Shown: one piece after another, positions 31,101 through 41,739 of the stretch | How positions within the stretch are numbered: position 1 is the first letter of the stretch | How the letters are laid out: every line of letters starts with the position of its first letter | Origin: Nematopogon swammerdamellus | Lineage: Eukaryota; Arthropoda; Insecta; Lepidoptera; Adelidae | Direction of reading: 5' to 3' | Assembly: GCA_946902875.1 (NCBI GenBank) | Contig: OX336336.1 | Span: 29,343,558-29,407,557 of the forward strand | Length of the DNA stretch: 64,000 nucleotides | Position numbers and translations under genes: made by a program | The notes under the pieces: model-generated | The model's database searches: none | What the model was told of the DNA's origin: nothing | The model's input: only the letters and a program-made list of their open reading frames with translations

Positions 31101-31735
31101 TTTGTTTGTATAGGTGAAGCTGTCCCGCCCGATATCCAGGAATATTTTTGAGCTCCTCCTATAGGGGGCTATTTGCATATAGATGGCGCTGTGGTGGGCG
31201 GTGCGGAGGGGGCGCGGCGGGGGCGGGGGGAAGGGGCGTTGAGATCAAACAACTGCAAAGCAAGTAGTTGCGCTTCGTGTATCTGGGCATTGAACTGCAT
31301 CGCAGGTACAGAGACAGACATATTATATTAAAGCGTTTACTTCACGTCGTACGTACTATAAATATATACATAGTACATTATGTATTGTATTGTATTATTT
31401 ATTGATCATTCAAATGGCAGACTGCCCTCACTGCACTTGCCATAATTTGTTCTATCCGGTTCCATTACACCCATCAAGAAAAACCGGCTAGAAATTTCGC
31501 AGGGTACTTTTTTATTACAGTCTATCAAAAATACAGCTTGAGAGCAAGAATAACAATTTTACTGAGAGTTCTGACTACAAAGACTCATTGATTAAGTGTA
31601 TGGAGCCTTTGTCAAACTTTGATACGTAATTTGTATCAACTTCATTCGGATTCGTCATCGTTTTTGTTTTGCCCCGATCAGCTATATCAATCAATCAATA
31701 TCAATCAATAATCTGTAAGTGATGGTCGTGGAGTA
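31101..31735. other. No gene recognised
   Basis: A GC-rich patch at 31180-31250 and AT-rich sequence elsewhere. The phrase 'tttgttctatccggt' recurs at 42120, which hints at an old shared repeat. Confidence 0.3.
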
Positions 31736-31990
31736 AGTTACTTTGTTTTATGAGATATTGCGTTTTCGTCAATTTAGTTTTAGTATCATACATAGAGTCT
31801 ACAACTCTATGTATGATACTAAAACTAAATTGACCTTTTTTAGAAAGCTTTTCTGTATGTATGTATGTATGTTCGTCCATAACTCTTAAACCGATCATCC
31901 GAATTCATGAAACTTACTACAAGCACATGTAACTACACGGGACATAGGATAGGCTAAATAAAATTCAGTTCCTAAAAGCTTGTCATCTAT
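31736..31990 (-). repeat. Rearranged repeat D with a perfect hairpin
   Basis: The stretch 31769-31836 is a perfect hairpin. 'tcaatttagttttagtatca' plus 'tacatagagt' pairs with its exact reverse complement across a five-base loop. Both arms are the same piece of family D. The flanks on both sides are also family D, one of them inverted, so the hairpin formed by a local inverted duplication. Confidence 0.8.
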
Positions 31991-32329
31991 AAGGAATAAC
32001 CGGGCAAGAAACTTCATAAAGCTTTTTTTAATTATAACTTACATAAGTTAATTACTCGTACGTTAAATATGACATACCTACTACATCTACACAAAAACAA
32101 TTTTTTAAACATTTATTAAAAAAGATAGTAATAAACATTACCCTCCTTTTTGCTTCCCGCAGTCGGGTAAATACAAAGAACATAGGGTTCAGTCGAGATA
32201 TTAATAAATTAATATTTACTTAATATAAAATACTAATTTGAATGGTCCAAGTCAGCAACATTTTACTAATTTACAAAAGGATAAAATATGCATTTAACTT
32301 GTAAAATGGATTATCTAAGAGAAACATTT

Positions 32330-32683
32330 TATAACCGTGTGGGGCCGGTACTTAAAACGAATAGCCCCACTGCATCTCTCCCCGTGCATGTCGTAAAAAT
32401 CGACTAAGGGATAAAGATAAGATGTCGTGCTAAAGGGCGACAGGCTAGCTACCTCTCACTTTGGAACGATCCTTCCACTGAAGTCATCATCATCGTCACA
32501 TGCAGCGGACATGTAATCGTGCCTTACTTGCTGCTTGATAGTTGTCTTGTCCGAATACTTGGCTAAACGTGGTGGTCGGTGATTTGCTGTAATTTACAAG
32601 AGTACCTGCAGCACCCCACCGATTACTCTGCTTACCCCGATAGTCGGGATACAGCGCGTGTGGTAGATATGTAAATAGTTTCA
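32330..32683 (+). mobile_element. Repeat family C copy
   Basis: It starts 'accgtgtggggccggtactt' and 'gaatagccccactgcatctc', continues 'gataagatgtcgtgctaaag', and ends 'cccgatagtcgggata' with 'gtggtagatatg'. It is inserted between 'aaacatttt' and 'cagctgactctgg' of the older retrotransposon. Confidence 0.8.
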
Positions 32684-32727
32684 GCTGACTCTGGGAGACA
32701 GTTTCACTATTTGTAGATGTAATTGTA

Positions 32728-33034
32728 CCGTGTGGGGCCGGTACTTTAAAAGAATAGCCCCACTGCATCTCTCCCCGTGTATGTCGGAAAAGGCGACTAA
32801 GGGATATGACTCGCTTCTTATATTACTAGGTGGTAGGGTTTAACCGCACTGAATGAAAGGTCGGTCGAAACAGCTATGTATTTAGTTTGTGTTTTCCGGC
32901 CAGTTTAGTGTAGCCGACACGACCGAAGGGAAGCACTGACGTGGCACCAAGTTCACCCGGTGTTATGGGCTGACATCACGGAAGTTGTAGGTGATGTAGC
33001 CAACCGTGTCAGTATCCATAAAAAAAAAAAATTA
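32728..33034 (+). mobile_element. Recombinant SINE (family C head + SINE A core/tail)
   Basis: 'accgtgtggggccggtactt' is followed by 'ggcgactaagggatatgact' and then directly by 'ttactaggtggtagggttta' and the full SINE A tail ending in poly-A at 33020. A small deletion removes 'cccgcccgggttggtaccac'. Its insertion into a retrotransposon relic shows both ends, confirming that the joined sequence moved as one unit. Confidence 0.85.
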
Positions 33035-33126
33035 TTATTATTATCAGGAACATTTTCGTACAATTTGGGTCGGTTCACGTCTGGGTCTTTTTCAGCCATC
33101 GAATAACATATAGTAAAATCAGGCAA

Positions 33127-33270
33127 ATTAATAAAATAATCGAATATCTTGACATCACCTACTACACCTGTGCTGTCAATGTCACCTTGGTGGACTAGGT
33201 GCCTTGTCGGTGCTTCCCCTTTGGTCGTGCCGACTACACTGAACTGGACGAAAAATATTTTCATAGCCGT
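33127..33270 (-). mobile_element. SINE A tail fragment
   Basis: Reverse complement of the tail ('gacatcacctactacacctg', 'cctttggtcgtgccgactac', 'actgaactggacg'). It is degenerate and lacks the core and head. Confidence 0.65.
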
Positions 33271-33444
33271 AGGAATGTTCTGAGACGAGCCGACGGAATA
33301 CGGGTTCGAGTCGAGTTATCTGAACGTATAGCTTCGTTTATCTCGTTGCAACTGTCTTTAGTTCCTGTATTTCTGTCGGTAGTTCATAACTGGTCGTCCG
33401 CGAAACATTCAACGTTTATATTCATTTTACTGAGGATTTAATCC

Positions 33445-33672
33445 TTATACCTATAATAAAATCCAACGTCTGCTTTCTGTCTGTCTGAGTGTCTGTCTGT
33501 CCGCTTATAACTCGAGAACCACTGAACCGATTTTAATAAAACAAAATTCTACGGATAGCTTGATTCTTCCCATCAACTATAGGCTACTTACTATAACGCT
33601 AAATAGCTTATGAGGTTAGCAGTGAAGTGAAATATGAGAGCGGGCGGAGCCGCGGGCACAACTTGTCGTGAA
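33445..33672 (+). mobile_element. Short hairpin-end repeat (Helitron-like)
   Basis: It begins 'tatacctataataaaatcc', passes through 'ataactcgagaaccactgaa' and 'ataacgctaaatagc', and ends in the GC-rich 'gagcgggcggagccgcgggc'. This start and end order recurs at 57290-57545, which ends in 'cacagctagta'. The pattern resembles non-autonomous Helitrons, but the terminal CTAG is not preserved here. Confidence 0.5.
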
Positions 33673-33706
33673 ATAAATTGAAAATTTTATTTTTATAATA
33701 TTGTAC

Positions 33707-33960
33707 GTTAAACTGTAGGTCCCTTCCTTTCCTACCTTACTAGGTGGTAGGGTTTATCCCGGCCGGGTTGGTACCACCGCACTGAACGAAACGTCGGTCG
33801 AAACGGCTATGTAAATAGTTCGTGTTTTCCGTCCAGTTCAGTGTAGAGGACATGAAATGAAGGGAAGCACTGACATGGCAACTAGTTCACCCGGTGCTAT
33901 GGGCTATCATCACGGATGTTGTAGGTGATGTAGCTAACCGTGTCAGTTTCAATAAAAAAA
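33707..33960 (+). mobile_element. SINE A core and tail
   Basis: It runs from 'gttaaactgtaggtccct' through 'ggtagggtttatcccggccg' to 'gtgtcagtttcaataaaaaa'. The tRNA/5S head is absent. The 'atcccggccggg' variant groups it with copies at 36650, 47050 and 61230. Confidence 0.8.
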
Positions 33961-34164
33961 CAATTTAAAAAAAATGGTAGTTTTCTTACGGCCGATTTCA
34001 GCACCTTCGGCTAAAATTAAACTGTCAGTTAACTAATATCGAATATATGAGGAATGTCACTGTAACCGACAAATAACTGTTGGATTAGCCTTAACCTGAG
34101 GTGGTAAAAACGGCAATTTTTATTACTATTAAGTTATGGTCACGTTCAAAGATTAAATATTTTT

Positions 34165-34262
34165 TTTATATGGAAACTGACATGGTTGGCTACATCAACT
34201 ACAACATTCGTGATGTCAACCCATAACACCGGATGAACTTGGTGCCACGTTAGTGCTAAAGT
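34165..34262 (-). mobile_element. SINE A tail fragment
   Basis: 'tatggaaactgacatggttg' followed by 'catcaactacaacattcgtg' and 'cataacaccggatgaac' is the reverse complement of the extreme SINE A tail. It stops at 34262. Confidence 0.7.
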
Positions 34263-34679
34263 CTTTAATTAAAGTCTATTTTAAGATTGTCACCGTTTAT
34301 TGTCTAATAGAACAAAAACAATCATAGTCAATCCTGGTCAGAAAAGGTTGGAAACCACTGTCCAACAGGGACGAAATATCGGGCCCTCTTTGTTGTCCTC
34401 GCCCCTTGCCCTACAGAGATAAATAATGGAATCGCTGCCCCTCCGCACCTAATCCCATCCTCGGGACGAGCTGCTTTCAAAGCTCGCCTGCGACTGTGTA
34501 GACTGTCGACTCTGGTGTAGACCCTACCAGCGAAGCGACGACGCGACGACGGACAGCGAACAACGCGAGCTGTTCGCGTCGCCGAACACCTCTCTATGTG
34601 TATAAGATAAATATTGTCTTATCTGTCGGCGCTTTTGACCAAACACGTGTATCCAAATTTGCCGCTATACTATTCAAAA
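34263..34679. other. No gene recognised
   Basis: The stretch around 34350-34520 resembles decayed coding DNA but no family could be recognised. Nothing else is visible. Confidence 0.25.
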
Positions 34680-35560
34680 TCGATAGGCGGGCACCGGGGG
34701 GCCGGCAGCATCCGCCGCGCGACGCAAAACGCATTTCAGCGATGAAAAATCGTTATAGGAGCAGCGGAGCACCGCGACCAACTCACACATGGACCGCAGC
34801 GCGCCGCCTCACATCTCCGCACTGTCACTGCGATCTCGACAACTCACTGGCTCACTGTCACCGGACACCGGAGGCACTGGGAGGGACAGAGGTCGGGCGG
34901 AGGGTGCGGAGCCGGTGCGGCGGGCCGGCGCCGCCGCTCGCGTCGCGCGTCGCCTCGCGGGGAGCGCGGATGTCGCGCGCGGGAGCGAGCCGAGCGCCCT
35001 CACTCACGGACCAGCGCCGACACACGCACCGTCCGTCGCAATGGCGGGGCGGCCGGGTCGCGCGCGCGCGCTCTAGCTGCCTCGACCCGCACCCCCGCCG
35101 GCGCAGCCTCCGCGCCCCGCCCGCCCGCACAGCGGAGGTTAACAAACCCCGGCTATTTCCCATCTAATCCGACGATGTGATGAAAGATTTGCGGTTCAGT
35201 GCCACTGCGTTTAGAGACTCCCTCTGAAACTTTCCGCAGCGTGTATTCCTCGGGGCGTCCGTTCTTGTGTCTTCGGAACGTCCGTGTGTGCAGTACTTTG
35301 TCCGTGAAGTTATATACCAGTAGAAACCGCGGTAAGCAGACTGCTCTGCAATACGCTGTAAAGATGTTTAATGCATCCCTCTCGAAAGTTAGTTTGCAGT
35401 TTCAGATGAGAGCGATAGCTCTCGTGGCGAGAGCCGCGTGGACGCGCGCGAGGACATTCCGCGCGCGGCGCGGCGAGTAGCACCGACTTGTTGGAGTCAC
35501 CCCCGCGCCGCCTCCGCCGCCGCGCCGGCTAACTACCGCGGGTTTATTTTTAGGGTTCCG
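34680..35560. promoter_or_regulatory. CpG-rich block, possible promoter and 5' exon
   Basis: CG dinucleotides are very dense from 34690 to 35150 and again at 35430-35530. Between them is a less biased stretch with an initiator-like 'ttcagtg' at 35194 and a strong donor-like 'gcggtaagc' at 35328-35336. This arrangement fits an untranslated first exon on the plus strand. No coding exon that would belong to it was identified, so the gene is unknown, and the call rests on composition and two short signals only. Confidence 0.35.
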
Positions 35561-35780
35561 TATCCGGTACGGGACCCTATTACTAAGCCTACGCCGTCTG
35601 TCTGTCCGAGGGCTGTATCTATTGACCGTAATAGGTAGCCCGTTGAAATTTTCACAGAATATGACATGTGTTGTTATGGCCGATATAACAACAATAAAAA
35701 TAATAAAAGTAAGAAAAAGTAAAAAATTTCACGGGGGTCCCCATACAAGAAACTAAAACTGGGTATGCGCGCCATCTACC
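35540..35780 (+). repeat. Dispersed repeat F copy
   Basis: 'agggttccgtatccggtacg', 'ctgtccgagggctgtatcta', 'aggtagcccgttgaaatttt' and 'ggggtccccatacaag' occur in family order. The reversed copy at 35965-36370 is only about 200 bp away, making the two an inverted pair. Confidence 0.7.
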
Positions 35781-35804
35781 GAAAACAATATGAAGCATGA
35801 ACAC

Positions 35805-35870
35805 CTGTATGGTAAGAAGGGAAGGGACCTACAGTTTTACGTGGAATCCGAACCACGTTCAAACAGGTTC
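35805..35870 (-). mobile_element. SINE A core fragment
   Basis: 'gaagggaagggacctacag' and 'tacgtggaatccgaaccac' are the reverse complement of the SINE core and the end of the head. About 60 bases remain. Confidence 0.6.
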
Positions 35871-35964
35871 GTCTACGACGAACGTTTTGTGTCGCTGACC
35901 GTCCCTCCGCGAGGAGTGGTTTTCCGATGTACCTACCTTGGGCACAGCCGCCACCGTGCGACTT

Positions 35965-36370
35965 TTATGATTTAAAAAAATCTGTTAAGTGCGAGGTTTA
36001 CTCGCGCACGGAGGTTTCCGTATCTATCCGCTATTATCCATCTTTTGTCTTTCAAAATTGCAATGTATAAAAGCCTGTGGCGCCATCTATTATTCAATAG
36101 TGTGACAAATAGATTTTTTGGACGTTTGTTGTATGGGAGCCCCCCTTAATTTTTAACATTTTCTTATTTTTCTTATTTGTTGTTATATATAACTGTTATA
36201 TAGGTAGTTGTTATATATATAGTTGTTATATAGTAACGCATATTCTGTGAAAATTTCAACCGGTTACCTATTACGGTTCAAGAGATACAGCCCTCGGACA
36301 GACGGACAGAGACGGCGGCGTAGGGTTAGTAATAGGCTTCCGTACGGGATACGGAAACCTAAAAACTTCC
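35965..36370 (-). repeat. Dispersed repeat F copy
   Basis: Reverse orientation, with 'gtgcgaggtttactcgcgca', 'attctgtgaaaatttcaacc', 'gagatacagccctcggacag' and 'gttagtaataggcttccgt'. A 'tagttgttatat' stutter at 36190-36230 is specific to this copy. Confidence 0.65.
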
Positions 36371-36619
36371 ACCGACACAAATATTACCTACTTTGGGTTT
36401 ATGAGCGAAACCAAATTAATAATATTAAAATCTCCTCTCTAAATTTTACCTCAATTTTCTCCGGTAACTCCTTAAATTAAACTTTTGGCTAATGAGTAAT
36501 GAAATGAGTAATTAGGTGAATGAAGCCAATAATGTGTTCAAAGGAAAATTGTGTGAGCTCGTGACTTGACACGTCTTCACACATGTCTATTTCAGTCTAC
36601 GCCAGCAACACAGCAGTTA

Positions 36620-36885
36620 GGACATCGTGGTTCGGATTCCACGTTAAACTGTAGGTCCCTTCCCTTCTTACCTTTCTAGGTGGTAGAGTTTATCCCGGCC
36701 GAGTTGGTACGACCGCACTGAGCGAAACGTCGTCGGTCGAAAAAGCTATGTAAATAGTTCGTGTTTTCCGTCCAGTTCAGTGTAGCCGACATGAAATGAA
36801 GGGAAGCACTGACACGGCACCTAGTTCACCCGGTGTTATGGGCTGACCATCACGGCTGTTGTAGGTGATATAGCCAATAGGAGTT
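36620..36885 (+). mobile_element. SINE A copy, head lost
   Basis: It begins 'atcgtggttcggattccacg' and contains the core and nearly the whole tail up to 'gtaggtgatatagccaa'. The poly-A end is missing. Confidence 0.78.
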
Positions 36886-36948
36886 AGGACATTGACGATG
36901 AAAATTATCGATGGGCTGAGTTGAGTACTACTTACCTAACGAATAATA

Positions 36949-37415
36949 CGGGTGTATCAGGATAGGTTTGAGAAACTTCAGGAATAGAAAGTACTCATTA
37001 TTAGAAGAAAAAAATCCTTATCACTCAAATCGAAATTCCGTTGTTTTTTTTGGTCATACAAAAGTTGGAAATTGTAATAAGAACTCGATGGACAGTGAGA
37101 CTGGAGAGTGCAGTGAACTAATTCAGTCCTCTTTTTCTTTTGAGGTCATTTAACTTTCAGTGTTTGGAATTTACCTACACGCAGTTCAATTGTACTAGTT
37201 ATGTATGCAACCTACCCATTTTTATTCATGAGTTAGAATTTATTTTTTATTTAATAAAGGCGGACGTTAACCATCCACCAAATTTTGAAGCATAGATTTT
37301 CACCAAAAAGTACTGTAAAATGATCGAATCTGGGAAAAAGTTTCAGAGCTTTTCGTCTTCAAATATGGGCCCCTTTCGAACCGTGAAGTTTCGAAAACCT
37401 ATCCTGATATACCCT
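36949..37415 (+). mobile_element. MITE, CAGGGTG-like ends, copy 2
   Basis: The ends 'ggtgtatcaggataggtttg' and 'aaaacctatcctgatatacc' with 'ctg' form the inverted repeat. TA lies at 36947-36948 and 37416-37417. The interior matches 5381-5893. Confidence 0.78.
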
Positions 37416-37424
37416 GTATTCACG

Positions 37425-37610
37425 CGTACATTTCTGTACATTTCGCGTATCCATATCCATACTAGTCCATACTATATACTATACTATATATACTATATAT
37501 ATATATATACTATATACTATACACTATATACTATATACTATATTATATATTATTATATTATATATTATATATATTATATATTATATAATATTATAAATTC
37601 GAAAGTAACT
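37425..37610. repeat. TA-rich microsatellite
   Basis: Long runs of 'tactatatactatac' and 'tatattatatatt' words fill 37460-37600. They could form unstable hairpins. No other content. Confidence 0.9.
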
Positions 37611-37649
37611 CTGTCTGTCTGTCTGTTACCTTTTCACGCCTAAACCGCT

Positions 37650-38400
37650 GAACAGATTTCGATAAAATATTGCACGGAGATGAATTCGATCCTGAGGAAG
37701 AACATAGGAACTACCTTTTGTCTCAAAAAACAACCCTTAAGGGGGTGAAATAGGGGATGAAAGTTTGTATGGGGAACCCAGCATTTCTCAAGTTAGGGAT
37801 ATGACAATTCATATTTACGCTTTTGGTATGAAATGAAGAATTACGTGTTTCAGAGTTTTTGCAAAATCAACCCTTAAATTAAAATAGGGGTGATTTCAAA
37901 ATTAGATTTTAGGATTTTATAAAATTTTGTACGGAGATGAATTGGATCCTGAGGAAGGATATAGGCTACCTTTTGTCTCAAAAAACAACCCTTAATGGGG
38001 TGAAATAGGGGATGAAAGTTTGTATGGGGAACCCAGCATTTCTCAAGTTAGGTATATGACAATTCATATTTACGCTTTTGGTATGAAATGAAGAATTACG
38101 TGTTTCAGCGTTTTTGCTAAATCAACCCTTAAATTAAAATAGGGGGTGATTTCAAAATTAGATTTTAGGATTTTATAAAATTTTGTACGGAGATGAAATT
38201 GGATCCTGAGGAAGGACATAGGCTACCTTTTGTCTCAAAAAACAACCCTTAAGGGGGTGAAATAGGGGATGAAACTTTGTATGGGAAACCCAGCATTTCT
38301 CGACAATTCATATTTAGGCTTTTCGTATGAAATAAAGAATTACGTGTTTCAGCGTTTTTGCTAAATCAACCCTTAAACTAAAATTAGATTTTAGGAATTT
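37650..38400. repeat. ~257-bp tandem repeat, three copies
   Basis: The phrase 'gatcctgaggaag' follows a 'tgaatt' or 'tgaaatt' at 37681, 37938 and 38194, giving a period of 256-257. Each unit holds 'ttgtctcaaaaaacaaccct', 'gggaacccagcatttctc' and 'gaagaattacgtgtttcag'. The third copy has an internal deletion. Confidence 0.88.
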
Positions 38401-38639
38401 TAATGATTTTAAATAATTTTAGTCATACTGGCGGTGGCTTTGAAGAGGGGGTTGAGGTAGGGGGGAGGTGTCCATGGGGAGAGGGGAAGGGAGGATAATT
38501 TAATCTCTATCTTCTTTTCTCTATCTAAAACAACTAAGTCGAGAAAGCTGAAATTTTGAAATGGGGGGTGAAAGTTTGTATAGAAGTATCGGTTTTTTTA
38601 AAGGTAGGAACTTGAAAATCATAATTATAGCTACTCATC

Positions 38640-40583
38640 TATACATATAATAAAATCGTAGAGGTAAGAAAGTCTGTACATTGAATGTATTCGGAAAAAA
38701 ACTAACCAGAGTGGCTTAAAATGAGATACTGAACATGTTAGAACAGTTTTTAAAATTTTTGTTTGTTTGTTTGTTTGTTTGTTTGTTTGTTTGTTTGTTT
38801 GTCTGTACGCGCATCACGCAAAAACCACTGAACGGAATTAGACGAAACTTTGTATAGTGGCAGTTTATATGCCGGGTTAACATAATACGTAAAAAAGATT
38901 TACAAAAATAAAAAAAAATTAACAATTATAAACATTATTGCGCGTTTAAAATCACGTAGTCCAAAGTAAAGGTAAAAACAATTTTAAATGTCATGTTGAC
39001 AACGGAGAACTGTCATCTCGACGTGAGCTGGCCGGTGACAAATTGTTTGATAAATAAAAATAATAATTGAAAGTCGAAGTTATGTCGCTGTCATTGGTGC
39101 AATAAAATTTATATATCTGTTGCCCGCGGCTTCGCTCGCGTGAAATTCTTATTTAAAAAAAAGAAAGTAAGTAACTAAAGGCGGGCCCGAAGGCGGATCT
39201 GCGCTCACGTAAACGATATTCTTTCTCGATGAAAGTAACTAAGGGCGAGGCGGAAGGCGGAGCTGAGTTCAGGAAGAAGAAAAACATTCTTGAAGAAAGT
39301 AAGTAACTAAGGGCGAGGCCGAAGGCCGAGCTACGTTCGAATAATTGAAAAACCATCTCGAAGAAAGTAAGTAACTAAGGCGAGGCCGAAGGCCGAGCTA
39401 CGTTCGGATAATTGAAAAACCATCTCGAAGAAAGCAAGTAACTAAGGGCGAGGCCGAAGGCCGAGCTGCGTTCAGGAAGAAGCTAAACCATCTTGAAGAA
39501 AGTAAGCAACTAAGGCGAGGCCGAAGGCCGAGCTACGTTCTGACAAATGATAAGCCATCTCGAAGAAAGCAAGTAACTAAGGGCGAGGCCGAAGGCCGAG
39601 CTGCGTTCAGGAAGAAGCTAAACCATCTCGAATAAAGTTAATTAATATTAAGATTGAGTTAATTTAATTTAAATTTTATTATAAAGTCCACGCTTCTAAC
39701 GGCAAATATACCGTGCATCCTAGAACCTCGCGGTTATTCCCGGCTGGATGGCAAGAGGCCCGATGCTAGAGACCTTAGTGCCATGGACTAAGGGTAGTTC
39801 TTTGATGTGGGACGCCATTTTTGTTCTCACATTGGCTCCAAGTCACGTTAGGACATCTTCAAGAGCGGCTGGCGCGGCCGAGGCTGGGCGGAGAGCCTCC
39901 AACGCAGCAAATATAGAAATATAATTCAAGATTTCGAATTTGTTGCGTTTGCGGTTGAAACCCTCGGTCCGTGGAGCAGTGAAGCCAAAAGAGGCTTCAG
40001 CTGTTTGACGCAACTGGTGTCCCGTCATCAAGGGCTTATGTACTTCATTCAAAGGGTAAGCCTTGCCATCCAGCGGGGTAATGCCGCAAGTGCTCTAAGA
40101 ACATTTGAAAATGCCCGTTTTGATAGGTATTTTAATGTTTGTTAGGTAGGTTTAATTCTTTAGTTATTAATATAACTTTTTTATTTATATGAAATAAATA
40201 GATTGAGTAAACGATATTATATTCTATCGAAGAAAGGAAGTCTTTAAGGGCGAGACCCGAAGGCGGAAGAGGGTTTTTGGTTTACCTGAACGCAGCTCGG
40301 CCTTCGGCCTCGCACTTAGTTCCTTCCTTTCTTCCAGAAGGTTTGTCGTCTTCCTGAACGCAGCTCGGCCTTCGGCCTCGCCCTTACTTACTTCCTTTAT
40401 TTGAGAAAGGTTTATCGTTTACCTGAAAGCAGCTCGGCCTTCGGCCTCGCCCTTAGTTAGTTACTTTCTTTAAGAAGGTTTATCGATTACCTGAACGCAG
40501 CTCGGCCTTCGGCCTCGCCCTTAGTTACTTACATTCTTCTTTGGAATACGAATTTCACGCGAGCGGAGCCGCGGGCTCAGCTA
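38640..40583 (-). mobile_element. Foldback/Helitron-like composite element, copy 2
   Basis: This is the inverted counterpart of 26671-28905. It begins 'ctatacatataataaaatcg', has a 'gtttgtttgtttg' microsatellite at 38760, then ~68-bp units in one orientation (39175-39640), the central block with the same captured polyprotein fragment, and units in the other orientation (40250-40545). It ends 'gagccgcgggctcagctag' at 40583. It lacks a ~340-bp duplicated segment present in copy 1 (28275-28610). Confidence 0.78.
39720..40110 (+). pseudogene. Captured polyprotein C-terminal fragment, second copy
   Basis: It carries the same coding relic as 27137-27480: the 'LVPWTKGS' and 'ETLGPW' blocks, and 'LRTFENAR' near 40100. 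It differs by small substitutions and is also interrupted. Its conservation in both element copies suggests that it was captured before the element duplicated. Confidence 0.6.
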
Positions 40584-40804
40584 GTCATAAATAAATAAAG
40601 ACGTGTTTCAGGATTTTTGAATTTTCACATTTTAAGGGGGGGAAACGATGGGTTAAAAATTGTATAGGAGTATCGGTTTTTTGAAGGTAGGAACTTGAAA
40701 ATCCCAATTCTAGCTACTCATCATAAATAAATAATTAAGTGTTTCAGGGTGTTTGGATTTCACATCTAAAGGGGGGGGGGGGGGGGGCGGTCGATTTGGG
40801 GGAC

Positions 40805-41243
40805 AGTGGTCTTGCCCTTAGTTACGTTCCTTCGTTACTTAGTTACTTACTTTCACCGAGAAGGTTTATAATCTTCCTGAACGCAGCTCGGCCTTCGGCC
40901 TCGCCCTTTGTTACTTACTTTCCTCTAGAAGGTTTATAGTCTTCCTGAACGCAGCTCGGCCTTCGGCCTCACCCTCAGTTACTTACTTTCTTCGAGAAGG
41001 TTTATAGTATTCCTGAACGTAGCTCGGCCTTCGGCCTCACCCTCAGTTACTTACTTTCTTCGAGAAGGTTTGTAGTCTTCCTGAACGCAGCTCGGCCTTC
41101 GGTCTCGCCCTCAGTTACTTACTTTCTTCGAGAAGGTTCATGGTCTTCCTGAACGTAACTCGGCCTTCGGCCTCGCCCATAGTTACTTACTGTCTTCTTT
41201 GAAATACGAATTTCACGCGAGCGGAGCCGCGGGCTCAGCTAGT
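40805..41243 (+). mobile_element. Solo arm array of the composite element
   Basis: About five ~68-bp units in one orientation ('cctgaacgcagctcggcctt', 'cggcctcgccc', 'agttacttactttcttcgag') are followed by the 'acgcgagcggagccgcgggc' hairpin and 'tcagctag' at 41243. The other arm and the central block are absent. A run of 17 G residues lies just before it, at about 40773-40790. Confidence 0.78.
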
Positions 41244-41429
41244 TAATAATAACTTGAGAACTACTCAAACAATTCATTCAAGTGGAGTTTTTTTGTTTTT
41301 TTATTTTTTTTTATACTGACACGGTTTGTGGTAAGTGGCATTTTTTACAGAGTTTTTCTGTCACTTCTGGGATGGTTGCATGTATGTCCCAACGCGAAGC
41401 GACAACGCCTCGCTCGGGAACAGCTAAGA

Positions 41430-41735
41430 GATTTCTTTTTATATAATCTGATATGGTTGGCTAAGACAGAGGGGCCTGAGCATATGATCCGATCAGCAAC
41501 ATCACCTACAAGAAAGTACCATTTCGGAGACTTCCCTTTGGATTGCTGGCTATACTGGACTAGAGGAGGACTAGAGCCGAGGCTGCTATGCGGTCATCTT
41601 ACATCCAGTACGGTGGTATCGACCTAGTCGGCTACAATTTGAGTTTACCACTTAGTAAGGGGCGAGGGAAGGAATCGGGACGTACAGTTTTACACCGGAT
41701 CCGAATGGCGAATCAGCAGGTGGTGTAGGTATGCA
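41430..41735 (-). mobile_element. SINE B copy, head lost
   Basis: It reads the reverse complement of the SINE B tail ('gatatggttggctaagacag', 'cttccctttggattgctggc', 'cgacctagtcggctacaat') and the core. The tRNA-like head is missing after 'caggtggtgtaggta'. Confidence 0.75.
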
Positions 41736-41739
41736 CGTC

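Larger units (their letters stand above)
31985..33125 (-). mobile_element. Retrotransposon 3' relic interrupted by two SINE insertions
   Basis: Pieces at 31985-32328, 32684-32727 and 33035-33125 are colinear with 9130-9540 ('aagaaacttc', 'ggattatctaagagaaacat', 'cagctgactctgg', 'caggaacattttcgtacaat'). The gaps are filled by a family C copy (32330-32680) and by a family C/SINE A recombinant (32728-33034). Confidence 0.75.

Noticed and set aside
34598..35167. 189-residue plus frame
   Set aside because: Composition-driven; the CpG-rich block is better read as a possible promoter, and the frame has no recognised domain.
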